Positions 23,838-36,459 are shown, counted from the stretch's first letter. The stretch is 64,000 nt of DNA from Aedes albopictus (GCF_035046485.1 NC_085138.1:91313228-91377227), one strand, 5' to 3'. The notes: generated from the sequence alone by a model not told the origin. A program made the numbers and translations.

Positions 23838-26684
23838 AATTCATTTTTATATATATAGATAGATCACGACTAACTTTTCGAAAGGGTGTATGTGAAAATG
23901 GTTCAAAAATATTCAAAAATCTGTACAGCCAAAATGGTTCGTTCGATTGCTATGAATTTTTCAGCAAAGTTAGATAACTAAATGGTGATTTCTATGAAAA
24001 TATACACTGTGAAAAAAACATCTTTTTTAACATTAAAAATATCATTTTTGTCACAAAAACTCAAATATCTCAAAACCCTATCTTTTTACCAACGCAATTT
24101 TTTTAGGGAAGACGGTCCATTGTATTAGCAATCTACCATAAAAATTTGGTGATGGTAAACTAATAAACAAAAAAGTTATAACATTTCAAACATTTCACAA
24201 TTTTCACATTTGGTAAATATTTTTTTCTGTGTAAATTATTTCGGTCAGAAATCGCAGTTTGATGCTGATTTTATTGTTCAGCAAAGTTAGATAACTAAAT
24301 GGTGATTCCTAAGAAAATATACACTGTGAAAAAAAATCTTTTTTAACATTAAAAAATATCATTTTTGTCACAAAAACTCAAATATTTCAAAACCCTATCT
24401 TTTTACCAACGCAATTTTTTTAGGGAAAACGGTCCATTGTATTAGCAATCTACCATAAAAATTTGGTGATGATAAACTAATAAACAAAAAAGTTATGACA
24501 ATTCAAACATTTCACAATTTTCACATTAAGTAATAATTTTTTTTTAGTGTAAATTAGGCTAATACAAATTTCGATTTGCTCTTATGTCACCGCCCCCTCG
24601 GAAAATTTTGGTCGGAATTCAACATTTTGAGGGGGGCACAAATAAAATGTTCAAGAAAATCAACAAATTTAAGGTGTAATTCGAGTTCCACAGAAACTTT
24701 CTTAATAAATCCGATGAGTTTATCTATGTTGCCTAATTGTTTGGATATTTTTCCATCGAATACATTTATTATTTATCATCCTCCCCCTTAACGAGTCAAC
24801 GAGCGCTGTGACAAAAGAAGAAAATGAGATTTGTTCCTGCCTTTATTTCGGCCGGAAATCGCAGCTTGATGCTGATTTTATTGTTAATGGCCTTGCGTGA
24901 GTAAAACAAGCTGTTTTTATTATGTATTATGTATATTATATGTACAGTAATGTTCCGATTTTATCACGCCCTCCGCGCATTAGTCGTTTATTCATTATTT
25001 GCTGTTACATTTGAGGACAAGTGTTTTCCTTCTTCTTCAAAATGAATGTTGAGAGCGTGTTTTGCAACGTTAAAAATATTGAAATGGGTATAGATGTTGA
25101 AGTATATATCAAAGCATTTTTGAAAAGGGGCGTGATTAATTGTTTAAACTGATGTCGCTGATGGTACGGTGACATGACTCTCTGCACTTAGCACTTCTGG
25201 CAATTTCTCAGTTGTTGTCGTTTTCGAACTTCCTACGCCCTGCTTTACCGATGATATACAGATGGCTCGTTTGTCAAAGTCTAGACGGCAGGACGTGCAA
25301 ATGCGTAAATTTGGATTCAATTTGGGCATAACCAGTCTCTTTCAGATTATCTATGGTGCTTTCGGTGAGATTTCGTAACTCCTTTGATCATTTTTTTTTC
25401 ATCAAACGGTCTACAAGAGAGAGTTGAGTTGAAGACCTTTGAGAAAGCGACTGTTCATGTTGTTCGTTAGATTATAATAAACAAAATCACTTATTAGTTT
25501 TAACTGACTAGTTTGGTGTTGTTTGCTTGGCTGAAGAAAAAATTTACTATTTAATATCCATAGCGGTAGTATTTTTTTTTACTTTTTCGTGAGCATTGTC
25601 ATGGTATGTATACAGACAAACAAACGTAACACTGACGAAATTTTCATTGACCACGCCTTTAACGATCATTTTGAATCTTGGTTGTGGCTTTCATAACCAG
25701 AAGAGTGCCCATCATTTTTCTTTGCGTTTGACGTTTCACACTAGCGCCTTCTGATGACGATATTGCACATCGCAGTATTTCGTGAAACATTTCCACCAGG
25801 TGGGGGTAGTGTGAACTGGGCGATAGATTTTCACGTGGTAGGTAACTCTTATGCATTTGTTGTTGTTGAAGTTACTCGCATTCTTCCGATCATAAAGTCT
25901 GTTCTCTAAGAGGTATTTTTTTTGAAGATAAACTAGACGTATACGCGTATATAAAACTTTTATTATACAGCTTTTGTCTTAAAAATAAGTTTAATTCCAT
26001 TTTTCTTATAATCAACAGCTTTTCAACACTATCAAGGGATTTTTTCACCAGTCACGTACAATAAAAAGTATGACACTCTCAATATTTTTGATCAAAACAC
26101 TGGATCGCGTCTAAGTTTCAAATAGATACTATAGAAATTATGAATAATCCAACAAAAGTATCATGAAAACAACTTGTTTAATTCAGGCGGTAGCCTTTAC
26201 AATAAAATCAGCATCAAAAAATAATTCTCAAAATAATTTACACAGAAAAAAAATTTTTTTTGTTACTAAATGTAAAAATTGTGAAATGTTTGAAATGTCA
26301 TAACTTTTTTGTTTATCAGTTTACCATCACCAAAATTTTATGGTAGATAGCTGATATAAAGGGCCATTTCCCCTAAAAAATTAACGTTGGTAAAAAGATA
26401 GGGTTTTGAGATATTTGAGTTTTTGTGACAAAAATCATATTTTTTTTAAGTAAAAAAATAAATTTTTTACAGTGTATATTTTCTAAGGAATCATCATTTA
26501 GTTATCTAACTTTGCTGAAAAATTCATAACAATCGAAAAATCCGTTTTTGCTGTACAGCTTTTAGAATATTTTTGAGCTGTTTTAGCATACACCCTTCTG
26601 AAAAGTTAGTCGTGAGTGAATATGAAGGTTTGATATCGAAAAATGACGATTTAGATGAAATTGAAAAACTGTGCAAAGTTTCAG
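23522..26684. mobile_element. Large inverted-repeat element, 3.2 kb
   Basis: CTGAAACTTTGCACAGTTTT at the left recurs inverted at the right end (26,671-26,684). The arms continue through ATTTTTCGATATCAAA, CACGACTAACTTTT and TTTTTCAGCAAAGTTAGATA. The inner part of the left arm, about 290 bases, is present twice in tandem (about 23,960-24,240 and 24,285-24,560) but once on the right (about 26,225-26,525). A 269-bp Helitron interrupts only the left arm. The central 24.6-26.2 kb has no gene: frames of 60-71 codons only. The target duplication is not evident. Confidence 0.72.
23591..23859 (-). mobile_element. Short non-autonomous Helitron
   Basis: Read on the minus strand it starts TCTATATATATAAAAATG preceded by A, and ends GTTTGCCGGGACAGCTAG followed by T. 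This matches the Helitron pattern of a 5' TC, a 3' CTRR and insertion between A and T. A small stem (GGCA with TGCC) lies just before the end. An internal (CAGA)n run spans about 23,811-23,836. It lies in the left arm of the 23.5-26.7 kb element, and the matching right arm lacks it, which gives a paralogous empty site. Confidence 0.8.
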
Positions 26685-27722
26685 ATATTTTTGAAATGGT
26701 CGCTCAGGATCGACTGACATGACTCCGTGGAATTCCTCAGAAACACTGGAAGGATTTTCTAAACATTGAACCTGCCTTCAAATCTTAGGGGAAACTACTG
26801 GATTAGTCCTAAAGTAAACCCCTCGAAGAATCTCATAATTAGCTTCCTGAGAAATCTCAGAAGAAACTCCTACAGAACCTCTGGAAGACATCCCAGGAAG
26901 AATTATTACTATTATTATTATTAATGTGTTTCAATCTGACTGTTGTCTACATGAAAATTTCTTTATCTAGATCAAAGTAGAGTTCGTTATACGCGTCTTA
27001 AACTGGATGGATTCGTCGAACTCATGGAGATATTCGACTGCCGAGAATACACGTATTCCTAGAGGAATCTCAGAGGTAATCCCGAAAAAGTTCTCGGAAG
27101 ATTATAACCGTTGTTACAAGATTCATATATTATAGTGTCTCGGTTCGATTCCCGCCGCCACCCGTATTTCTTTTTAAACATGTTTTGGTAATTGATGCCG
27201 CCGCTGCTTCCATGACCAGTCTAAAAATAGAACAAATAAAGAGAAACCAATGCGACAGAGCACACGCACACATGCGAAATTTTCCTTTTCCAGATTCTAG
27301 GAAGCCAATACAATTTTTGGTATACTGCCACCTACCAATTTTTGTATTTGCAAAGCCTTAATACAATATTTGTATATGTTTCAAACCGCATTGTATTAGA
27401 ATCTGCCAATCTCCGGTTGCGAGGGATAGCTGCGGATGAGCGTCATTTTGACGCTAATTACAAATATAGACTCTGCGAGCACATACAAAAAAAAACGTAC
27501 AAATTAAACACTGTTTGAAAGGTGAAACTGTTAATTGTCTAATTAAGTCTCAAAACTTTTACACACTTAATTATTTATGTTGAAAATGGGTAAAAACAGA
27601 CCGAACATTATTATTCCATATATAAACTGGATCAACCCATCGAGACCCAAAAGTTTTATTTTTTCTCGAAAATCTTGTTTATATTTTCAATACATATTTA
27701 CCAACGGGGAAAAAAAGACCAA
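26685..27722. other. Minisatellite remnant and unassigned DNA
   Basis: Purine-sense degenerate repeat runs to about 27,110, with a short (ATT)n tract near 26,905-26,925. The stretch 27,110-27,722 contains a B-box-like segment and otherwise nothing I can assign. No frame over 60 codons looks coding. Confidence 0.5.
27134..27165 (+). promoter_or_regulatory. Solitary tRNA B-box-like segment
   Basis: GGTTCGATTCC at 27142-27152 is a perfect B-box match, followed by CGCCGCCACCC as in the 3' end of a tRNA-like SINE head. No A box is visible at the proper distance upstream, so this is at most a truncated tRNA-derived repeat. Confidence 0.4.
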
Positions 27723-28042
27723 TCTATATATATAAAAATGAGTTTGGATTTCCTTTGAGGCAACAAAACTCACGAACGGCTGAACCAATCAGGATGACTC
27801 TTGCATGGTAAGATTCGTATTCGTGGTGGATGTGTTTATATGTAGAAAAAGTTATGATAATTATCTAGAAAAGTAAGAAAATTGATAAAGTACTGATTTT
27901 TCATGAGCTGGGAAGGAAATCAACACGAGCGAAATGAAACCAATCTAGAGTGCGATGCTATTTTGAACTCAACAGTTGTCAAACTACTACAAGACGGCAA
28001 GACAAAGTTTGCCGCTCCAGCAAAGTTTGCCGCTGACAGCTA

Positions 28043-29806
28043 CAGTGATAGACATTCGTTTAGCCGAGGCTAAAAAAAAATCAAAAAAGTGCCAGGAAAC
28101 TCATACAAAAGATTTTATGATAAAACTTTTTCATCGTAGTGATAGTATATCTAGTACTGTTTTATGAAAATGTGATACATCACACTTACATAAACACTGA
28201 AACAAAAACGAGGGTAAAAACCTTTCAAATGTCATTTTTTGCCTAGACATTCGTTTAGCCGAATTGTACAATTTTTAGAATTCTATAATAAAAAACTATC
28301 AAATTTTGAAAAATATCCAACAAAGTCATTTTGTATGGTGATCTGCATTATAGATCGACTTGTAAATCATGAATTTGATCGTTTTTGGAAGTGTTGTCAT
28401 ATTAATTTTGCATGCATCTCATATAAATATGTAATAATATTTTAAATGTTTCTCAATTGAGATTTGATGTACCTAATTGTTTTAATCGGAAGTGTTTCAA
28501 AAGAATCTAATGAAAGTTTCATGACCAAAGCAGGTTGAAATTTTGCGAAAAACAACGTTTTTAACAGAAAAATATAAAAAATCACGTATTTAAGTATTGT
28601 TTTGATGAAATATGATGGTTTCACTTGCATAAATCACAGCGTTTACTACTATTACATCTTCTAATAGCTCCCAATATCTTCTAGACTGTATTCTGGCTGA
28701 AATAATGTACATTGGACGGCTCATATTTCGAGAAATGGCACCGAAAGTATTCAATTTTCTAGCATGAACTACTTGTTTCATAATTTAGACATTCTTTTCA
28801 AATAAATCATGTTAAAAATGAATGTGGTTCACAACTAAGACTCATTTGTAATATATTTCTTCAGATTGAATGAAATAAGCCAATTATTTAACCAAATCTT
28901 GCATTTTTGTATGAGCATCTGCTTTTGAATAAACAGGGTATACAAAATCTGACACTTCTTGCAGTTCTTTCACTTTGTAGTCTTCTATCTCATTTAGTAA
29001 TGGTAGTATCAAACAGGTATACTCCACAGGCATTAGGGAACGTATTTATTTCAATGCAGAACTATTTATTTTAGCTTTTATCAATCCCATTTTAAAATTT
29101 AACCAACCAAAAACCAATATACTTATTTTTTCATGACATTTTATGCAATAATTTGAACATTTCTGACAATAACTCTGTGTCATATTTTCAAAACTGCTAA
29201 TCTAGCTTACGTATGAGTGTTTACAGAAATCAGTTTTCTTAAATAAATTTGTTTATCGTCGCTTCTCCTTATCGGGACATTTTTTTTATAATAGGGGGAT
29301 TCACTTAACAGCGTAAACTGATTAAACTGATAAAACGTCGCGATCACCAAGGCAATCTTTGATTACTTCATTCGCAAAATCATGAAACATTTCAAATAAG
29401 CAGAAAATCATGGCTTACGCAGCAATTTAATCTGTTAAGTGAGTACCCCTAATATTTCTCTGAATTTCACAAATAAATAAACTTTTAAAGTCAAATATCT
29501 TGCTAACACGTCATAAACTAAATGCATTGGAGTATATTCTCGAAATATACTCACGAAATTGCAAAAAATCTATTGAAAACCAATTTTTCATTTACCTCGG
29601 CTAAACGAATGTCTAGGCAAAAAATGAAATTTTAAGGGTTTGTACTCTCGGTTTTGTTTCAGTGTATATGTAAGTTTAATGTATCACATTTTTATAAAAC
29701 TGTACTAGATATACTATTACTACGATAAAAAAGTTTTATCATAAAATCTTTTGTATGAGTTTCCTGACACTTTCTTTGTTCTCGGCTAAACGAATGTCTA
29801 TCACTG
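28043..29806. mobile_element. TA-flanked element with IR/DR ends
   Basis: Both ends read CAGTGATAGACATTCGTTTA inward and are flanked by TA (28041-28042, 29807-29808). A second, inner copy of TAGACATTCGTTTAGCCGA lies about 200 bases in on each side (28244-28262 and 29597-29615). The arms of about 215 bases therefore have the paired direct-repeat design of IR/DR members of the Tc1/mariner superfamily. The interior of about 1.3 kb is AT-rich and carries a MITE but no transposase frame. Confidence 0.83.
29294..29449. mobile_element. 156-bp TA-flanked MITE, third nesting level
   Basis: The left end GGGGGATTCACTTAACAG and the right end read inward as GGGGTACTCACTTAACAG are inverted repeats. TA flanks both sides (29292-29293, 29450-29451). 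It sits in the interior of the 28043-29806 element, which itself sits in a Helitron. Confidence 0.8.
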
Positions 29807-29809
29807 TAG

Positions 29810-31280
29810 TATCGAATATATTTATTTTACTGAAGGCTATACTTCAACGTTAAAGTTAAAGGCAAAAAATTCTAACTTATGGGAAAATGCAAAAATACGA
29901 TTTCCCATACTAAACCTCATACAAATTTCAATTGCAATGCGGAATACTGGGACGCTAAAAAGAAGAATAGAAAAAGCTTTGTTGCAACAAGTCGACCTTG
30001 TTGACCCAGTCTACTACACAGTTGAAGGTTATAAGCTTCATGATTTGCAAAAAGATTAACATTTCTTTACAGTAAACTGTTTTTTTATTACGAAGTAAAA
30101 AAACAGAGATGACAATAAAAAGTTAAAAACTCAAATCTTCGTCAATTAAGTGGACCAAGTGCTGCATTGCCCTTTTCCATGTTTTCTCTAGTCTCTTCTG
30201 CATGAACGCGGCTCCAATCCCAGAAGAAGTACAGCACCGCATTCTTCGAATTTGCAAATTGGCAAAAATGTTTGCACTTTTAATTGGAAATTTAATCCGC
30301 AAGTGTTTGTGTCCCCGCCCCGTTACAGTAGAGTGATTGCAAAACGAAGACGATGAACGGACGATGACAACGAGGGAACCGTCTGGTTGCGATTGATGCT
30401 GCCGGCCGATGTCCAATCAATTTCCTCATCTTAGAATGTTGTTTCTCAACTCCCCACGCAGTCCCAGTTACCTAGTGAAATGGAAGTAAGTTAATTTCCA
30501 TGATTGAGGCAGTGAGGAAGGGGGGCAAGATGTGGAAATGCGTGGAAAATTTAAATTAAGCTCTATTTGTGGGGAATTTTGCTACTGGTTATGTTTAATT
30601 TCAAGAAAAGTGGTTTCTTGGGTGAACATTCTTCAGTGGAATCTTTCATTTTCCGAAGCTCACCCGGGGAGAAGAGTGGAGGCCAATTATCTGTATACAC
30701 CCAGCCACCCAACGACCTCGATGTAGCTGCTGCTGGTGGTGGTGGTAGGAGTGGGCACCAAGCAAACTGTTTGATGCAACAAGTGGGTGCCGTTGTTGGA
30801 CCCGTTGCGGAGGTATCACAATTTCCTCACCTCCACGATGATGATGATGGTTTGTTTCGAGAACTATCTTTTCTTCTCTGTTGGCATAACGTAGCAACCC
30901 CAGTACCCAGTACCTACCGGAAAAGTTGACTTTGGGATTAGAGCTGAAAATGAGTGGGGCTTAGTAGCAATTGTGGTTGGGTGGTTCGGTGTAGGAGAAG
31001 TTGAGACATTTGCGGCTTCTTTGTGGAAGTGGAGGATTCATGGAGTTAGGAATGCCAACTGATATTTTAATTTGACTTTGAATGTAGTTTCATCTGAACA
31101 TCGAATGGAAAAATAGTCCATTGGATGACATTTCCTGTAAATCTTCTTCTTCTTATTGGCGTAAAGTCCCAACAAAGCCTGCATCTTAGCTATGTGTTCA
31201 ATGAGCGTTTCCGCAGTTATTCACAGAGAGCTTCCACTGCCAATGTCCATTTTGCATGTGTATGTCGTGTGACAGGCAGT
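29810..31280. other. Unique-looking region, no gene recognised
   Basis: Composition is balanced from about 30,120. A TGCTGGTGGTGGTGG-type run lies near 30,733 and a GATGATGATGATGG run near 30,836. Frames of 64-120 codons overlap on both strands without domains or repeat homology. It could be exon-flanking or regulatory DNA of a host gene; nothing here proves it. Confidence 0.4.
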
Positions 31281-34030
31281 GTTCTTATGGAAGTTCTTCC
31301 TGGCGATTCCTCCAGAATATCCTTCTAGAGATTTCTCCAGGAAATAGGCATACCTAGGCATACCTCTCATACCCCAAGTAACACACTTGTCACCGAAGAG
31401 TCACGGCGGCGCAGGTTTTTGTTGCGCAGAAGTCACTGTGACTTACTTCTAGCAAGTAAGTGTTTATTTGTTAGAAGTAAGTCACAGTGACTTCTGCGCA
31501 ACAAAAATCTGTGCCGCCGTGACTCTTCGGTGACAAGTGTGTTACTTGGGACCTCTCATAGGCATACCTAGGCATACCTCTCAGAACTCCTGTAGAAGTT
31601 TCATCTTCAGATTTCCAAGGAGTTCTTCCTAGGGATTGCTTTAGGAGTTCTTTCTGTAAATTTCTCTCGGAGTTCCTTATGAAGATTTCTCCAGGAATTC
31701 CCCCCTGGGGAATTATCCTCTGGAGTTTCGCTTGAGGGTTCCCCTCTGAAGTTTCTTCTTAAGATTTCTGCAGGAGTTCCATATGGGCAATACTCCAGAA
31801 AGCCTTTAAGCGATTACTGCAGCGGTTCCCTCTGTGAAATTCTGTTCTTTCTGCGGATTCCACGCTATGTCTCTTTTTTCTAGTCTGCCAAGCACTTCCT
31901 CTGGAGCTTCGCAGGTTTTCCTAGAAACTTTGTTTTAAAAGTTCTGCTGGAGTCTATCCCCTTCAGAGATTCCCCAGGTTTTATTACAGAATTCTCCAGA
32001 AGATCCGCTCGGGGATCGCTTCAGGACTTCCTACTGAAGGTTTCTCTAGAAGTAACTTCTGGGAAATACTCCCAGAGTTCCTTCTTGGGATTTCTCCAGA
32101 AGTTCGATCTAAAGATACCTCTAGGAGTTCCGTCTAGATATTGCTCCAGAATTTCCTCTCAGAACTATTGCTGTTAGAGTTCTTCCTAGGGATTCCTCCA
32201 GGAATTCTTTTTACGGATTACTCCAAACGTTCGTTCTGGGGCTTCCTTCAGAAATTTCATGGAACTCTGAAATCCCTCGACGAAAGTCGACGAATGCCTA
32301 GAAGCAGTTTCTAAAAATTAAAAGGCCTAAAAGGTATTGACTAGAGGAAGCCCCAGATGGAACTTCTGGTTGAATCTCTAGAAGAAACTTCCCCAGGAAT
32401 TTCTCCAGGCCTTTCTCAATGAATTCTTTTTGGAAATCGTTTAAGCTAGGGAATCACCTGGTAAATCGTCTAAGAGTTCCTCCAAATTTATAAGAGAATT
32501 ACTCCGTAATTTTTCTCATGATTTATTTAGAAACTTTCAAAGTATTTCTTCAAAAACTATATTGAGGATTCTACAAAGTATCACAAAGATTTCTTCAAAT
32601 ATTCTTCCAAGGTAGGAATTCCTTCAAAATTTCGTTCAATGATTCCTTCTGCATATCTTTCAAGGTTTTTTTTTTAATATTGTTCTTGAATTCCCCCCCC
32701 CCCCCTCCCCTTGGATTATTTCCAAACATTTCTCCCTGAATTTGGAAGGGTACCCCTGGTAATTCTGTCAGTGATCTCTAATGCATTTTTACACAGATTT
32801 CTCGCGAATTCTTTTTTTTTTTTTTGATTTTTCATTATTTTTTTTCGAAATTTTTCAGATATCCTTTTCGAACATAATTCAGAAATTCTTTCACAGATTT
32901 TTTTCCACATAATTTGTTTGAGGTTTCCCTCTAATAAAATCTCTGACATTATTTTGGATTTTTTTTTAATTTCCTCACGGATTTTTCCGAAAATTCTTCC
33001 TGGGTTTTCTGCAGAAGTTACTGGAAAAAATCTAGGTAAGAATTCCAAGAAGTCTTCTTGGATGCACTAATGGAAGGAACTTCGGACGTATTCGTGTAGG
33101 GATTCTTTAAGGAATTCTTCTGGGATGTTTTTTTAAATCGGAAAAGAATTTTCAGAAAAAAATTGGGAGATATTCCTGGATTTATTTCTGGAGAGATGTC
33201 TGAAGGTATCCCAATAGAAACTTCTGAAAGAGTCCTCGGAGAATTTTTTGGAGAAATTCTTGGAAGAACACTTGGAGGAAGCATTAGAAGAAACAACTGG
33301 AGTAATTCATGGAGAAATTCTTGGAAAATTTTCTGGAGTAATGCTTGTTATAGTTCTAGAAGAATTTCAGAAAAATACTGAAAGAGTTCCCAGATGACGA
33401 AATCCAGAAATATTTCTTGCAGTAATTTTGAATAGTTCTGATTTTTTTTATGGCATCCTTGAAAAATATTTGGAAGAAGAACCATTCTAAGAACTCCCGC
33501 AGAAATCCTTGGAAGAATTCCAGGAAAAGTTCTTTAAATCTTCTGAAAAGGTTTTTTTAAGGCTGTTTAATAATTTTCTAGAAGGACTCCTGATAGAATT
33601 CCAGGATGATTCCTTTAAAAACTCCCTAAGAAATATTTTCGATAATTTCCGGGGCTTCTGAGAGCTTTTCAGGAAATATTCTTAGAAAAATTCTTGAAGA
33701 TTTTTTAGGATATATTTAAAGATAAATCCCAGCAAAAGTAATTGGAATAATTCCAGAAGAAATCTTTGAAAGAATTCTTAGCAGCACCCTTGAAAAATCA
33801 TAGAAGAATCCGAAAGAATTCTTGGAATAACGCCCCGAAGAATCACTAGAAAGTTTCTTGGAAGGGATGCGTCTTGATTTTTTTCCAATGCATTTCTGGA
33901 AGAACTGTAGTATGAACTTATTAAAAAACTAACAAAGCTATTTCTGACAGGAATTTCAGAAAAATCACAAGAAGAACCCAATGGAAGAATGTTTACTTTA
34001 GAAGCTCTACCAAGAGAATTTTCTGAGGAA
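31281..34030. repeat. Degenerate 12-bp minisatellite with strand switch at 33.0 kb
   Basis: Up to about 33,020 the pyrimidine sense is shown (TTTCTCCAGGAATTC, AGTTCCTTCT). From about 33,020 the purine sense follows (GGAAGAATTCC, TTCTTGGAAGAA). A C run near 32,692-32,706 and a T run near 32,812-32,825 are embedded. The 110-, 92- and 72-codon frames are repeat shadows. Confidence 0.75.
31372..31550. mobile_element. 179-bp palindromic MITE with 10-bp duplication
   Basis: The two halves are near-perfect inverted copies, starting CCCAAGTAACACACTTGTCA and continuing with CGAAGAGTCACGGCGGC and AGTCACTGTGACTTACTTCT, with a loop of about 20 bases. ACCTCTCATA lies at 31362-31371 and 31551-31560, a 10-bp duplication of the size seen with Mutator-like insertions. 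The flanks are themselves a tandem GGCATACCTA repeat, so the duplication could partly predate the insertion. Confidence 0.82.
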
Positions 34031-36329
34031 ATAAAAAAAAAACACTAAACAGAATTCCTAAATTCTAAAAAAAAAGTTGAAAACATTTTTTCGTAAGAGC
34101 TTCCCCAACTAACAATCACTCATTTTACAAGTACCTTTACGACGAACTGATTTAGCAGAATGCTGAATAACATTTGGATTATTTTCAGGCACAACCTTTG
34201 TTCGGGTTTTGTTCACACAAATTTGGAGAAACTATAAAGCATAGTGTTGTGTATCAACTGAATTATTTGTTATTAAACCGTTTTACAACTATATAGTAAA
34301 GCTGTTATTCAGCTTTAGCAAAAATGATTTAAAATAAATGAAATGCAAAATTTATCCATTAACACGAGAGTTTATGATTGGAACTTAATGCTGTGAACAA
34401 ATATTGTGAAATAATAACTACACATAAATTTACCTAAATCTAGATTCGAACTCGAGATCCTTCGATTGCCAGCCGCATTGCTATCTGCGCCATCCTAGAG
34501 ATGATGATTTGCAGCACTCAAAACAAAACATAAACTTCCCGTGGTTTAATTAAGATCAGACTTCGACGCCTATTCAGCAGTGGTGAATTAGCACAGAATA
34601 TTATCGTTAACGACTGAACAACAGATTAATTCAGCTGTTGTTCAGTAAAAACACGTGTTTTTCATCATGTACTCTGAGTCGAATTATAATGAAACGAATG
34701 CGCTTATTTGACTTGTGAAAAACACATTATACAGATACATTTGCTAATTTTGACATAAACTTAACAAGAAGCAAAAAAGTCTTGTTAAACAATGTTGTAA
34801 AGGAATTACTGCGAGTCGAATAAAACTCTTATTAAACGCTTGAAAAGTGTTTTAAATTATCATTGTGAATACCAATACGAAAAGTTGAACATTGGCTACT
34901 TTTTCAATTGAAATAGCATTTGTACAGTGATGTGTACAGCATAATTTTAGTTCAGCTATATGGGGTTTGATGGGATGCTTTCCTTGGCGAAAAAGCGTAT
35001 GATAAGTTATTATAAATAAATATTCAATTATGTAATATGTATGATTTACCTTATTACCGCTGAATAAGTAAATATTAGTAACGAATGTAGAGGTTTTTTA
35101 TTGATGATTGTATTTTTGAATAAACTTGAGTACTCTTGGAATAAATTTGCATTCATTGGAGAAAAAATAAATGCAGGTTTGTTTGACACAAGAATTTTTG
35201 ATGATGATGATGGTGATTGAAGTGTACCCACCATCAGCGCAAGGATTACCTATGACTGCAGAATCATTCCGGGAGGGAATAATCTACCTGATGGTTTGTT
35301 GTAGCAGGGAGAGTTAAAATCGCTGAATCCCTTCGGAAGTCAACAAAAGTTGCTATCTCATGACAAAAGTCTGGCTACTCCACGAACTTAAGTCCGGTCA
35401 TCAGTTCATTCAACATCCTTAGGCTATCCCCCGTGTGTGTGTAACCCCGCAGTATAATGTATTTAGTGTAGATAGTTTGAAATATTCATTGACAAGATGA
35501 AAAAAAAAACGTGTATATTGAAACGGGCTCACCAAGTTTAGTCTCCTGTCGTCTACCGAAAAAAAACAGTCACTACAGATCAACTGCTTCACTTGAAGAG
35601 CATCAGCCGGACTCGTTCACACATCCGACATGTCGTTTTTTCTTCGCACACATGATACAGCATCCCGGGAGGAGAAATAAGTCACTATCAATACTGATAT
35701 CATCACTGCCGGAGTACGCGAATAGGAATCTACGCGGAAGGACACTTGCTTTTCACACACTGAATATTTGCCAGCGGAATCGAGGGCATTAATCCGTGTT
35801 CAAAACGTGAGAAAAAAGACAAGCGATTTATGATCTACGGGAATATTCTCAGTATATTCAAATTTCCACGCAGTACCACTCACTGCTAATCTACTGATTG
35901 CGTGAAGAAAATTGCTACTCCATCTATTGTAACAGGGCCATTATTTTCACCCTCAAAAGAACACACCCGTACAATTATGTCCACGGGAGGATTGCGTTCA
36001 ACGAATCACTTCTTTTCTACCAGTTTCCGGTGCAACGACCACGACACTATCACCACGGAACACGGCGGAACTCGATGACGATGAAGACGACGGCGGTAGT
36101 ATTAAGTCTATGGTAGGGATTTGGAATCCGATTGTTACAAAAAACCAAAATACTGTCTGCGATCACAAAAGGAAATTATTCTAATGTCTCAAATAAATAA
36201 TTAAAAAACCACCGGCCGAATTAAAAAAACAAAAAACCACGAGAAAAATTCTGACAGGAAAAAAAAATTCGACCGGCTGCTGGCAGAGCACACTACGATT
36301 CGATTACAAGGGAGAAATTGTTTTTTTCT
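34031..36329. other. AT-rich and unique DNA, no gene recognised
   Basis: Not minisatellite. 34.07-35.05 kb is AT-rich and contains a tRNA-like segment, so it may be part of an unidentified element, but I found no inverted ends. 35.3-36.3 kb is more balanced, with frames of 62-93 codons without domains. Nothing else can be assigned. Confidence 0.4.
34441..34498 (-). promoter_or_regulatory. tRNA-like segment, minus strand
   Basis: On the minus strand GATGGCGCAGATAGC resembles an A box, and GAGTTCGAATC resembles a B box, about 31 bases apart. The intervening bases do not fold into a convincing anticodon arm, so this is probably the head of a decayed tRNA-derived SINE and not a functional tRNA. 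Confidence 0.45.
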
Positions 36330-36459
36330 CCAGAGAACTGTTTGAAGGATGTTTTGGAAAAAATCCTAAAGATCCTAAAATCCTCCTTTTAAAACTCCCT
36401 AAGAAATATTTTCCGGAATTTCCAGGGAATCTTTGAAAGAATTCCTGGAGAAGTTTGTG
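36330..36459. repeat. Short purine-sense minisatellite
   Basis: GGAATTTCCAGGGAATC and GAATTCCTGGAG units lie immediately before a CCCAAGTAACACA sequence that may start another element. Confidence 0.6.

Larger units (their letters stand above)
27723..29809 (+). mobile_element. Helitron split by a TA-flanked element
   Basis: It starts TCTATATATATAAAAATG after an A at 27722. It runs about 318 bases to a stem (CGGCAA paired with TTGCCG near 27,995-28,015) and GTTTGCCGCTGACAGC. The terminal CTAG is interrupted exactly at its TA: CAGC-TA at 28,037-28,042, and TA-G followed by T at 29,807-29,810. Without the nested element it would be about 320 bases, similar to the Helitron at 23591-23859, with which it shares both ends. 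No Rep/helicase frame is present. Confidence 0.8.

Noticed and set aside
27290..27430. Inverted repeat around CAGATTCTA and TAGAATCTG
   Set aside because: Only about nine bases pair and no target duplication is visible, so it is not distinguishable from chance in AT-rich DNA.
34441..34498. Functional tRNA gene on the minus strand
   Set aside because: The A- and B-box-like bases are present, but no stable anticodon and acceptor stems can be drawn.
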